Below the pieces are notes generated by a model that saw nothing but the letters and a program-made list of their open reading frames with translations, did not search any database and was not told where the DNA came from. From contig CAJUNI010000002.1 of assembly GCA_910587945.1 (NCBI GenBank), positions 60,791 through 104,626 of the forward strand: a stretch of DNA of 43,836 bases. Reading direction: 5' to 3'. Below, piece by piece: positions 31,782 to 39,561 of the stretch (the first letter of the stretch is position 1; each line of letters opens with the position of its first letter). The position numbers and the translations under genes are program-made. The DNA is from an uncultured Parvibacter sp. (GTDB lineage: Bacteria > Actinomycetota > Coriobacteriia > Coriobacteriales > Eggerthellaceae).

Positions 31782-33980
31782 TTACCCATCCTGCTCATCA
31801 AGGCGAATGACCGCAGTAGTTTTTTCAAGACTGGTTAGCAGGTTTCCCAAAGACTCCTGACTGGTAAACACAATAACTTGGCGGGACTGAGCAAGATCTG
31901 CCAACGCGCGAGCTAAGCCCAGTTGCCGCGCCTCATCAAAGCCGCAGAAAATATCATCGACGATGACCGGTGCAATAGGACACAAAGCTGGCCTGTTTTT
32001 CAAGATGGCTATGCGAAGGGCCAGGGCAAGTAATTGACGAGTCCCGAGCGAAAGCCCCGAAAGCGAGCTACTGCGCTCGACACCTTCTACCCGCAATTCA
32101 CCCGTCTCAGATACTTGCAGGGTGGTCCAGCGATCATCGGTCATTAAAGCCAACAAGCGCCCGGCTTCTTCATAGATACCCGGTTCGGTAGCGGCGCGCC
32201 AGGTATCCAAAGCGCCTTGGAGAAAATGCTCGGCCAAAAGCAGCATCTCAAATTCATCGCGGCTATCACTTAGACGCGTCGAGATAATTTCCAGGCGCTG
32301 CTTAAGATGATCAAAATTGGTATCCCGGGGCTCTTCAGCAAGACGGGCTTTTGCCTCTTCCCATCGTTGCTCCAACCGGCCCACCGCTTCATCCAATTCC
32401 GTGCATCGGCGCTGTTGGGCAGAAGTCTCTTCCTCAAGAAGCGCTGGCGTTACCCGTTCTCCCTTAAGGCGTACCAGCCATTCATCCCTCTTCGTTTGAA
32501 GCTCAGTTAACTTAGCGTCCCAGGTTGCCAATGAAAGCTCCGCCGCTCGCAGGCGCTGGTCTTCAATGGCCATGGCTCCCCGAATCTCAGCAGCCTCATC
32601 CAATACTCTTCGCGCCTGGCGAAGTGAACCCTTGGCCGCTTCTAATCCACAGCCTTGAAATTCTTCGGTTAGCGCCTGTTCAAAGCGCTCCTTTTCCTCT
32701 TCGATTAAGGCAAGCTTTTTCTCATCTTGACGCATAACCCAAAGCGCATCATCGATGCGCGCTTGGTAATTATCTTTGTTCCGGCTGGGACCAAAGGCCA
32801 TAAGCAGGGCCCCTACCGCGAGCAAAAATGCACCCACCACAAGAGCAAGGCCCAAAAGCGCAAAGGAAAGGCTCCCCTCAGTTCGTCCAAAGACAAACAA
32901 AGCAACGCCCACGCCAAGCATGGCTATGGGAAACACTGCCGATAGCGACACTTGCATAGCTCGGGTCACGCGCTCTTGGCGTCGCGCTTCAGCACTCTTG
33001 CGAGTTTCACTCAAAACCTCATAGGCCGTGCGCGAGGTAGCCACATTGTTCTGAGCGGTTTCAAGGGAGCGGGCGATTTTGGCTTCTTTGGCGCTGAGAT
33101 CCTCCAGGCGATCACGCAGTCCGCGATCTTTCGCCGTGGTAAGGGACGAAAGCGTGGGGCCCACTTCCGCCGCGAGCTCTTCTTTGCGCTGTTCGGCTTC
33201 GCGGGCGATGGAGCGTTGGCGCTCTATTTCTTGCTGGAGCCGCTTTTCTTGATCCTCTAATCCGCGAAGGGTTTCTTGTCCTTCCCCCAGCAGTCGGAGC
33301 CGCTGCGCCTCAAGATCCCGGCGGGCTCGCAGGGTTTCGCACTCCTTTTTAAGGTTCAGCGCTTCCTTGGAGGCCAAGGCCAGTTGCTGCTCTTTTTCTT
33401 GAGCTCGTTCTAATTGCGCGCGAATAACCGCCCGTTCTTCTTCCAAACGCACCAACGAATGCTGGGACAATGCCGAAGAGGAAGTGAATTCCCGAATCCG
33501 TTCTTGTACCTGCTCAAGCGCGTGGCTGCAGGCATCCGCGGCACCGCCACTAGCCAACAACAGCGCTGTTAAATCCTCAGCCCGCTGTTCGTTGGAGAGC
33601 TGGGTTTCACTCCAATACATCAGGCGATTGAATTGTTCCTTATCCACCTCGCTGAGGATTTCGACATCCCCGTCAATCTCAGCATTTTCGCCTCGACGAG
33701 TCAGCCGTGCATAGGGTTCGAAAATCAGCGTGCCCTCGCGGGGATGGCGCTTTGGCTGGAAGAGCTCTTGGCCGCGCTGATTTTGGGGCCAGCCAAATAA
33801 GACCCCTGCAAGAAACGCCGCCACCGACGATTTGCCTGATTCGCTTTTCCCGAGGACCACCGTCAGCGTCGGCGATAGAGGCCCAATACTGCGATGACTG
33901 AGATTCCCAAAGTGGACAATATCGGCTTGGCGAAGATGGATGCGCTCGCGACTTAAGGCGGCAGTAGGTTGCTCGCTCAT
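31782..33980 (-). CDS. YhaN-like SMC/Rad50-type AAA ATPase
   Basis: A 732-residue ATPase with Walker A GKSESGKSS at residues 44-52, long coiled coils (about 150-330 and 410-600), an ABC-type signature LSLGTRQLLALALRI near 640 and a Walker B/D-loop VIVDDIFCGFDEAR at about 672-685. Two hydrophobic helices (about 343-395) sit between the coiled coils. This is the distinctive YhaN feature, absent from SbcC and Rad50. The protein probably forms a membrane-attached complex with the nuclease encoded just upstream. The two genes overlap by ATGA. It lies behind dnaB and the nuclease gene in one unit, so a role at replication forks or in DNA end processing is likely but unproven. Confidence 0.9.
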   Translation of the reverse strand: MSEQPTAALSRERIHLRQADIVHFGNLSHRSIGPLSPTLTVVLGKSESGKSSVAAFLAGVLFGWPQNQRGQELFQPKRHPREGTLIFEPYARLTRRGENAEIDGDVEILSEVDKEQFNRLMYWSETQLSNEQRAEDLTALLLASGGAADACSHALEQVQERIREFTSSSALSQHSLVRLEEERAVIRAQLERAQEKEQQLALASKEALNLKKECETLRARRDLEAQRLRLLGEGQETLRGLEDQEKRLQQEIERQRSIAREAEQRKEELAAEVGPTLSSLTTAKDRGLRDRLEDLSAKEAKIARSLETAQNNVATSRTAYEVLSETRKSAEARRQERVTRAMQVSLSAVFPIAMLGVGVALFVFGRTEGSLSFALLGLALVVGAFLLAVGALLMAFGPSRNKDNYQARIDDALWVMRQDEKKLALIEEEKERFEQALTEEFQGCGLEAAKGSLRQARRVLDEAAEIRGAMAIEDQRLRAAELSLATWDAKLTELQTKRDEWLVRLKGERVTPALLEEETSAQQRRCTELDEAVGRLEQRWEEAKARLAEEPRDTNFDHLKQRLEIISTRLSDSRDEFEMLLLAEHFLQGALDTWRAATEPGIYEEAGRLLALMTDDRWTTLQVSETGELRVEGVERSSSLSGLSLGTRQLLALALRIAILKNRPALCPIAPVIVDDIFCGFDEARQLGLARALADLAQSRQVIVFTSQESLGNLLTSLEKTTAVIRLDEQDG

Positions 33981-35242
33981 GAGCGTTCCTCTTGCATCAG
34001 ATCTTGAATGTAGTCTAAGGCGCGCTCGCTGAGCACCCGGGTACGTGCTTCGGACAAATGACCAAGGGACACATCCTTTTGCAACAATTTGTCCTGCAAA
34101 TAATCGGTGAGTCCGTTGGGAACCGCCCCCATGCGCGTTGCGGTGGCATGAACCGACGTCATAAATCCCGTTTCGAGTTCAGAGGATGCTTCTCGAGGGT
34201 TCATGGTTCGATCCCAGAGAGCATCGCAGAAGAAATCCCCATAGCGATCATTGAGTTCTCGCCGCATTTCTTCCAACACGCCAGGCTTGGTGAGCAGGTC
34301 ATGGAGCTTCGTTTTTCCGGTAAGAGTAATACGCGTAATCATGTACTCACAATGATCGGGCCCATTGCTGGTGAACTCTGCTCGCAACGCTACGTCGATA
34401 ACTTCCGAGAGACTCTCACACAAACTGATATCCACCGTTGGTTGTTCGAACACCACCGAGGCTAGCGGAATAAATTCGACCTTGGGGTCGCAACCCTCTT
34501 CCAGCGTCACCAGATGCGCGCCCTTAGGCCCGGTCTCCGCCAGATCACGACCTTGGATGCAGCCCGGAAACCCTATCGTCGGCGCCGCTTCGTCATCCAC
34601 AAAAGCCTTATGAAGGTGACCAAGCGCCCAATAGTCCAACCCAGCTTCCTTTAGTTCGGCGGGAGTTACCGGGGCTTTAGCAAGATCAATATCCAAGCCG
34701 CTATGAATGATGCCTACACAAAACGGAGGAAGCTCTTCGCCTTCTACCTGGGCGAGCAAGGTTTCGCGAGTAAGCCCTTCGGCTACGGAATGGTTCTGAG
34801 GAAAGACCTTGTGGCCATAACTGCGTCCGCCGAGCGCACAGAGAGGCCGCCCTTCTTTCTCATAGATCGCAAACCCCGGAGCCTCTTCCGGAAACATGAC
34901 AAGACCCTCTGGCGGGTAGGCGAACTGCTTGCGCCAGATAGACAGCGGATCATGATTGCCCGCGCAACCATAGACGGGAATATCCTTCTCATGTAAACGA
35001 GCAAGAGCTTCTTTGAATCGCTCGCGATCTTCAAAAGAGGCTCCGGCCGTATCAAAGCAATCACCCGCAAGAATGACGAAATCGACTTCCCGACGAAGGG
35101 CAGTATCCACCAGGCGATCGAAAGCCTCCACAAACGCTTGATCCAAGCGCTTTTCCCACACGGGCGTTATCTCACTCACACCCCGGACCGGGGCGCCAAT
35201 GTGAAGATCGGCGCTATGCAGGAATCGAACGGAGGCTCCCAT
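33977..35242 (-). CDS. YhaO/SbcD-like DNA repair exonuclease
   Basis: A 421-residue metallophosphoesterase of the Mre11/SbcD group. The active-site motifs are in order: LHSADLHIG (Asp12, His14), ILAGDCFD near residue 56, CAGNHDPLS near 97, GIIHSGLD near 177 and ALGHLHKAF near 210. A C-terminal portion of about 200 residues follows, as in YhaO. It should cut DNA with manganese as cofactor, powered or gated by the YhaN-like partner, whose gene start overlaps its stop (ATGA). The ATG at 35242 has AAGGTGAT upstream and is only 12 bases past the dnaB stop. All three genes are therefore likely cotranscribed. Confidence 0.92.
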   Translation of the reverse strand: MGASVRFLHSADLHIGAPVRGVSEITPVWEKRLDQAFVEAFDRLVDTALRREVDFVILAGDCFDTAGASFEDRERFKEALARLHEKDIPVYGCAGNHDPLSIWRKQFAYPPEGLVMFPEEAPGFAIYEKEGRPLCALGGRSYGHKVFPQNHSVAEGLTRETLLAQVEGEELPPFCVGIIHSGLDIDLAKAPVTPAELKEAGLDYWALGHLHKAFVDDEAAPTIGFPGCIQGRDLAETGPKGAHLVTLEEGCDPKVEFIPLASVVFEQPTVDISLCESLSEVIDVALRAEFTSNGPDHCEYMITRITLTGKTKLHDLLTKPGVLEEMRRELNDRYGDFFCDALWDRTMNPREASSELETGFMTSVHATATRMGAVPNGLTDYLQDKLLQKDVSLGHLSEARTRVLSERALDYIQDLMQEERS

Positions 35243-35254
35243 AGATCACCTTGT

Positions 35255-36661
35255 TTAGACGTAGTCGCCGATGCGGGAAGAATCCGCATAGCTATTGAAT
35301 CGCGTAAATTCTGCCGAGAACGCTAGCTTGATGGTATCCAGCTGGCCATTACGGTGTTTAGCCACAATAAGATTGGCCGTGCCCAATTCCGGGCGCCCCT
35401 CAATTTCTGCTTCAATTTCATCCATGGAGCGGTCAACGAACATAACGATGTCGGCGTCTTGCTCCAAGTTACCCGACTCACGCAAGTCAGAAAGCATGGG
35501 ACGCTTCTTTTTGTCGCGCTTCTCAATATCACGAGAAAGCTGGGACAACGCAATAACAGGAACATTGAGCTCTTTGGCGAGCACCTTCAGACCACGAGAA
35601 ATCTCGCCCACCTCAACCGCACGATTGCCATCGCGACGCGCGACCGCCGGAGACATGAGCTGCAAGTAGTCCACAATAATAAGTCCGGGAGTACCTTCAT
35701 CTCGATGGCGGAAAATGCGTCGAGCCTTGGCGCGAGCTTGGAGAATATTCAAATCGGTCGTGTCATCAATGTAGAGATTTAGCCCCGAGAGCATGCTGGA
35801 AGCACCGACCAAGGCTTCCCAGTCGCCCGTGCCCATTTGGCCGGAGCGAATCTTACTCAACGGTACGCGCGCTTCCGAACTCAACATACGCTGAACCAAC
35901 TGGCTCGAGCTCATTTCAAGGTTGAACAGCGCCACAGTAGAGCCTGCCCGCGCCGCATTAACCGCCAGGTTCAAAACGAAAGCAGTTTTTCCTACACCAG
36001 GACGAGCCGCCAAGATGATAAGTTCGCCGCCATGGAATCCATGGAACAGGCGATCCACATCTTCAAAGCCTGTGGGCACGCCAGTAACGCCACCTTTTTG
36101 CTCCGAGAGAGCCACAAGTTCGTTATAGGCCTCTTCCATGAGCTTATCCATTTTCACGAAGGACGAAGCCACCTGGCGCTCAGTCACGTTAAACAGCGCC
36201 CGTTCTGCCGAGCCGATAACTTCATTGAGTTCGTCAGAGGCGTCATAAGCAAGCGCATTGATCTCAGCCGCGGCATAGACCAAATCACGCAAGGTACCGG
36301 TGCGCTTTACGATGTCCATATGGCGTCGCCAGTGGGTTAAGGCGAAGGTATCGTCGGTGAGGTCCGCTAAATAGGAACGGCCCCCTGCGGCCTCCAATTG
36401 GCCCAAGGTTTCCAGCGTGTCCGCAATGGAAATGGGGTCCACCGGAATTTGCCGCCGCTGAAAATCAAGTACCGCTTCGAAAATAATGCGATGAGAGGTC
36501 CGGAAGAAATTTTCCGGCTTCAGGGCTGCGGTGGCTTCTTCGACGGCTTCGTCATTGAGCATGCAAGCCGCCAAGACGGCTTTCTCCGCCTCAATGTTTT
36601 GAGGAAGCTGTTGGTTGGGTAAGCTGTCGCCAGAACGCTGGCGCGATTTCTTGTCTGCCAT
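35255..36661 (-). CDS. dnaB: Replicative DNA helicase
   Basis: A 468-residue hexameric helicase that unwinds DNA ahead of the replisome. The N-terminal primase-interacting domain (about 18-120, PQNIEAEKAVLAACM) is followed by a linker helix and a RecA-like ATPase domain with Walker A ARPGVGKTAF at 219-229, LVQRMLSSEARVPLSKIR, Walker B LIIVDYLQLM and the SQLSRDIEKR arginine region. No intein is present. The start ATG at 36661 has GAGGAGAT upstream. It lies downstream of rplI beyond a hairpin at 36720-36764, so it may have partial independence from the ribosomal genes. The yhaO-like gene follows after 12 bases. Confidence 0.97.
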   Translation of the reverse strand: MADKKSRQRSGDSLPNQQLPQNIEAEKAVLAACMLNDEAVEEATAALKPENFFRTSHRIIFEAVLDFQRRQIPVDPISIADTLETLGQLEAAGGRSYLADLTDDTFALTHWRRHMDIVKRTGTLRDLVYAAAEINALAYDASDELNEVIGSAERALFNVTERQVASSFVKMDKLMEEAYNELVALSEQKGGVTGVPTGFEDVDRLFHGFHGGELIILAARPGVGKTAFVLNLAVNAARAGSTVALFNLEMSSSQLVQRMLSSEARVPLSKIRSGQMGTGDWEALVGASSMLSGLNLYIDDTTDLNILQARAKARRIFRHRDEGTPGLIIVDYLQLMSPAVARRDGNRAVEVGEISRGLKVLAKELNVPVIALSQLSRDIEKRDKKKRPMLSDLRESGNLEQDADIVMFVDRSMDEIEAEIEGRPELGTANLIVAKHRNGQLDTIKLAFSAEFTRFNSYADSSRIGDYV

Positions 36662-36719
36662 AAATCTCCTCAGATGATGGGTCTTAGGTCATTATGCACC
36701 ATTGACCCCGAAGAACAAC

Positions 36720-36764
36720 GAGGCCCCTGTCCTCCCGCAGAAATCCACGGAAAGCAGGGGCCTC
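36720..36764 (-). terminator. Hairpin after rplI
   Basis: A 10-bp perfect inverted repeat GAGGCCCCTG/CAGGGGCCTC with a 25-base loop lies between rplI and dnaB, followed on the minus strand by GTTGTTCTT. It could be a partial terminator. Confidence 0.5.
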
Positions 36765-36786
36765 GGCGTAAGACGCAGGAGTCGAA

Positions 36787-37365
36787 TTATTCTTCGACCT
36801 CAGTGACCTCTACGTTGACGTCGCCGTCTTCGGTGATCTGGCCATCAGCCTCGATCATCTCATCGGCCGGGCTCTCGGCAATCTCGATAGCCTCGTCAAT
36901 GGCGTCGATGGTTTCTTCAGCTTCATCGCCTACCACGACAAGAACCGTGGCTTTGATGTCACGATAGATAGAAACCACTACCGGATGAACGCCAGCAACC
37001 TTGATCGGCTTGCCAAGCTCAACCCGACGCTTGTCGATTTCTACATCCAGGGTCTTCTGGATGGCATCGGCAACCATGGTGGAAGTAACGGAGCCAAAGA
37101 GCTGGCCCTCTTCGCCCACCTGAACATCCACAACTACGCGAGCGTCGTCGAGTTTGGCTTTCAGCTCTTGAGCGTTAGCCAAGCGGGTTTCCTCGCGCTT
37201 TGCGATGTTGTTGCGGCGCTGCTCGAGCTGCTTCAGGTTGCCCTTCGTAGCAAGCACGGCATAGCCTTGGGTTAACAGATAGTTGTTGGCAAAGCCGGGA
37301 GCTACGTCGATAACGTCGCCCTCGCCACCTTTGCCTTTCAGCTCCTTAAGAAGAATGACTTTCAT
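36787..37365 (-). CDS. rplI: 50S ribosomal protein L9 with acidic C-terminal extension
   Basis: L9 bridges ribosomes on mRNA and affects frame maintenance. The N-terminal domain (MKVILLKELKGKGGEGDVIDVAPGFANNYL, split by key positions Gly13-Asn27) and the long connecting helix are standard. The C-terminal rRNA-binding domain ends near residue 147. A further 45 residues, rich in Asp, Glu, Ile and Val, extend the protein to 192, well over the usual 148-150. A ribosome binding site (AAGGAGG) overlaps the rpsR stop. It is the fourth gene of the rpsF-ssb-rpsR-rplI operon. Confidence 0.96.
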   Translation of the reverse strand: MKVILLKELKGKGGEGDVIDVAPGFANNYLLTQGYAVLATKGNLKQLEQRRNNIAKREETRLANAQELKAKLDDARVVVDVQVGEEGQLFGSVTSTMVADAIQKTLDVEIDKRRVELGKPIKVAGVHPVVVSIYRDIKATVLVVVGDEAEETIDAIDEAIEIAESPADEMIEADGQITEDGDVNVEVTEVEE

Positions 37366-37374
37366 GGGTCCTCC

Positions 37375-37638
37375 TTAGGAACGATTGCGGCGATCGCCGC
37401 GGCCGCTGACAGCCGGCACCGCATAGGGCATCAAAGCCATCTCGCGGGCGCGCTTCACAGCGTTGGCAATATCGCGCTGGTGTTGGGTGCAAGCACCCGT
37501 CACGCGACGGGGCTTAATCTTGCCTCGGTCAGTCACGTACTTGCGCAGCATCTGAGTATCTTTGTAATCGATGTACTCAGTGTGTTCTTTGCAGAACTGG
37601 CAGTACTTGCGACGAGGCTGCTTGTTGTAATCAGCCAT
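37375..37638 (-). CDS. rpsR: 30S ribosomal protein S18, zinc-ribbon form
   Basis: A small 87-residue ribosomal protein that pairs with S6 on the 30S platform. Core motifs are DYKDTQMLRKYVTDRGKI and RVTGACTQHQRDIANAVKRAR. Cys13 and Cys16 (YCQFCKE) with CTQH later form the likely metal-binding set of the C+ type of S18. A zinc-free paralogue, if any, would be elsewhere. It sits between ssb and rplI in the usual bacterial order. GAGG lies 8 bases before the ATG. Confidence 0.97.
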   Translation of the reverse strand: MADYNKQPRRKYCQFCKEHTEYIDYKDTQMLRKYVTDRGKIKPRRVTGACTQHQRDIANAVKRAREMALMPYAVPAVSGRGDRRNRS

Positions 37639-37661
37639 GACAATAACCTCGAATCTTTCGC

Positions 37662-38114
37662 TTAGAACGGAATCTCATCGTCGTCGTATACCGATGCAGA
37701 GGTATCCACAATGGTTTGAGGTGAGGGCTGCGAAGCGCTGGGCTGATAGCTCGGCGCGTTGTAGCCACCATCTTGGTTTCCACCATTACGGCTCGACATG
37801 AACTCAATCTCGTCCACAATAACTTCGATCTTGCTGCGCTTCTGACCGTCACGCTCCCAAGAGCTATAACGGAGCTTGCCTTGAATAGCCACTTTCGTTC
37901 CCTTTACCAGGTAGCGAGAAAGGCTGTCAGCGCGAGCGCCAAACATGGTGCAGTCGACGTAGTTTGGTACGTCTTCCCATTGTCCCGTTTGGTTGTTCTT
38001 GCGACGATCATTAACCGCCACGCTAAACCCAAGGACACCCATGCCCGATGCCGTCTGACGCAACTCGGCGTCGCGGGTAAGATTTCCAGTGATTAGAACG
38101 CAATTGATGCTCAT
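37662..38114 (-). CDS. ssb: Single-stranded DNA-binding protein
   Basis: A 150-residue protein. The OB fold occupies about residues 1-110 (MSINCVLITGNLTRDAELRQ, VDCTMFGARADSLSRYLVKGTKVAIQGKL). It is followed by a Gly/Asn/Gln/Ser/Pro-rich linker and the acidic tip DDDEIPF, which recruits replication and repair proteins. The frame is open to 38162, but AGAGGAAG upstream of the ATG at 38114 and family alignment make that the start. It lies in the rpsF-ssb-rpsR operon. Confidence 0.97.
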   Translation of the reverse strand: MSINCVLITGNLTRDAELRQTASGMGVLGFSVAVNDRRKNNQTGQWEDVPNYVDCTMFGARADSLSRYLVKGTKVAIQGKLRYSSWERDGQKRSKIEVIVDEIEFMSSRNGGNQDGGYNAPSYQPSASQPSPQTIVDTSASVYDDDEIPF

Positions 38115-38164
38115 GGTCTTCCTCTTCTCATGCCGGGCGGCCACTCCTGGCCGCTCATCCACAG

Positions 38165-38458
38165 CTAGTCGCGGTCGGAACGGGCTACGATCATATGACG
38201 CACAACAGCGTCGGTAATGCGCAGCACGCGATCAAGCTCGGCGATGCTCTGGGGATCTGCATGGAAATCAATGAGGGTGTAGTCACCATCAGTCAGACCA
38301 TTGATTTCGTAAGCGAGTTTGCGCTTGCCCCATTCCTCGACGTTATCAACCTGGCCATTGCCAGCAACGAGTGCAGTCTCGATACGCTTCATAACGCCAG
38401 CGCGTGTCTCGTCGTCGATCGTCGGAGCAACAATAAACAGCAATTCGTAAGCCTTCAT
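38165..38458 (-). CDS. rpsF: 30S ribosomal protein S6
   Basis: A 97-residue S6, first gene of the operon. MKAYELLFIVAPTIDDE, WGKRKLAYEINGLTDGDYTLIDF and IAELDRVLRITDAVVRHMIVAR are all canonical. The AAAGGAGGTGAGC ribosome binding site is strong. The leader contains a hairpin (38484-38513) that may bind S6-S18 for autogenous control. S6 in E. coli carries a poly-Glu tail. Here the protein ends shortly after the core. Confidence 0.97.
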   Translation of the reverse strand: MKAYELLFIVAPTIDDETRAGVMKRIETALVAGNGQVDNVEEWGKRKLAYEINGLTDGDYTLIDFHADPQSIAELDRVLRITDAVVRHMIVARSDRD

Positions 38459-38483
38459 CAGCTCACCTCCTTTGGACTAAACG

Positions 38484-38513
38484 GCTCCGGGCCGATGAAG
38501 GTAGGACCGGAGC
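38484..38513 (-). promoter_or_regulatory. Candidate rpsF leader hairpin
   Basis: A 7-bp inverted repeat (GCTCCGG 38484-38490, CCGGAGC 38507-38513) with a 16-base loop containing CCTACC and CGGC lies in the 5' leader. S6-S18 leader elements are known in many bacteria, but the match here is only positional and by CCG content. Confidence 0.35.
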
Positions 38514-38528
38514 AGGAACAGCCTGCCT

Positions 38529-38556
38529 ATTCTAACAAAACAAACCCAACTTACAA
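38529..38556 (-). promoter_or_regulatory. Promoter of the rpsF operon
   Basis: TTGTAA (38551-38556) and TAGAAT (38529-38534) are 16 bases apart on the minus strand, giving a leader of about 63 bases before rpsF. Confidence 0.6.
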
Positions 38557-38826
38557 GAAACTCCCCAATTCCTTTGCATCTTCCTCGCATTCTCCGTCGC
38601 GAATGGTTACAAGCCCAAGGCTAAATCCGTCGATTCTGGTTTCCGTCCAAGGCGCTTCCTTCGCGATTCGGCTTTTCTTCCAGCATCTTCCGGTCCTTAG
38701 CGGAAACACTCACAGAGAAACATCCTTAACCCTTCGGCCTGCCTCCTATCATCCTCCCTCCCAAGATGACAGCACCGTCCGAGAAAATTCCTCTGCACTT
38801 CGGCTGTTCCACCCCTGGAGCGCGGG
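38557..38826. other. Gene-free stretch upstream of the rpsF promoter
   Basis: About 270 bases between the rpsF promoter and the terminator of the acidic-protein gene. I find no gene, tRNA or clear repeat. The plus strand is pyrimidine-rich with several TTCC-type tracts. Confidence 0.4.
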
Positions 38827-38862
38827 ACAAAAAGAAAGGGGATGGCGGACATTCGCCATCCC
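38827..38862 (-). terminator. Intrinsic terminator of the acidic-protein gene
   Basis: A 10-bp perfect stem GGGGATGGCG/CGCCATCCCC with a 6-base loop is followed on the minus strand by TTTCTTTTTG. Confidence 0.85.
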
Positions 38863-38889
38863 CTCAGTCGTTGTTGATAATCAGAAGAA

Positions 38890-39438
38890 CTATTCCTCGG
38901 TAACTTCTAACTCCTCGGTAGTCTCTTCTTCGCCTTCGGGCGCTTCTTCGACTTCCTCAACTTCCGCTTCTGCCTCTTCCGCTACAAACGGCTCGGTAGA
39001 AAGAGAACCCATGAAGTTGGGAGCATCGCCAATGAATACCGGCTCTGATTCAAATTCGATGGTGTCTTCATCAAGGGTGTAGATGTAGCCGATGGCATAA
39101 CCCAACAAGTTGCCCGGTACGCCACCTTCAGCAATCAAGACGTCTAAATTGCCGTCGTCGGTTTCCACGTAGCCGTCATAGCACAGCGCATAAGCATCGG
39201 CGCCACGAGCTCCTTGCACCGTATGCTGGGCCAAGTTGTAGCATTCGGTGGGATTGTCACCCGGATGGGTTTCCACGAAGAGGTTCTCTTTGACCGCGAG
39301 CACCGTAAACGGCACCACCTCATCCCCTTCAAGCATTTTGGTTTTTGCCTCATCGAGAGCAAACAGCAACACATTCTCCAGAGTCTCAGGAATTTCGGGT
39401 ACTTCTTGAGAATCGTTTTCAATAATACGGTCGGCCAT
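38890..39438 (-). CDS. Acidic-tailed protein of unknown function
   Basis: A 182-residue soluble protein that I do not recognise. The ATG at 39438 follows AAGGGG. An upstream Met at 39468 is in frame but lacks a ribosome site. Residues 1-145 look like a mixed alpha/beta domain with AHTVQGARGADAYALCYDGYVETD in the middle (Tyr/Asp-rich, cited by its key residues). From about 150 the sequence is almost wholly Glu, Val, Thr and Ala, ending EELEVTEE. That tail resembles those of rplI and, less so, pgi in this window. It lies between the PPIase genes and rpsF, with its own terminator. Cytoplasmic location is inferred from the absence of a signal. Confidence 0.78.
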   Translation of the reverse strand: MADRIIENDSQEVPEIPETLENVLLFALDEAKTKMLEGDEVVPFTVLAVKENLFVETHPGDNPTECYNLAQHTVQGARGADAYALCYDGYVETDDGNLDVLIAEGGVPGNLLGYAIGYIYTLDEDTIEFESEPVFIGDAPNFMGSLSTEPFVAEEAEAEVEEVEEAPEGEEETTEELEVTEE

Positions 39439-39489
39439 GAAGGCCCCTTTCTCTTCTGCGTTACGCATCTATCTCTAGTGCGCAGTGTA

Positions 39490-39522
39490 CACAAAACGGG
39501 GCCGCATCTACGCGACCCCGTT
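39490..39522 (-). terminator. Intrinsic terminator after the PPIase lipoprotein gene
   Basis: AACGGGG/CCCCGTT with an inner CGC/GCG extension is followed on the minus strand by TTTTGTGT. It lies 40 bases past the stop at 39562. Confidence 0.7.
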
Positions 39523-39561
39523 CATAATTACATCCCGAAGGAGTGAAGGTACTATTGAGAG

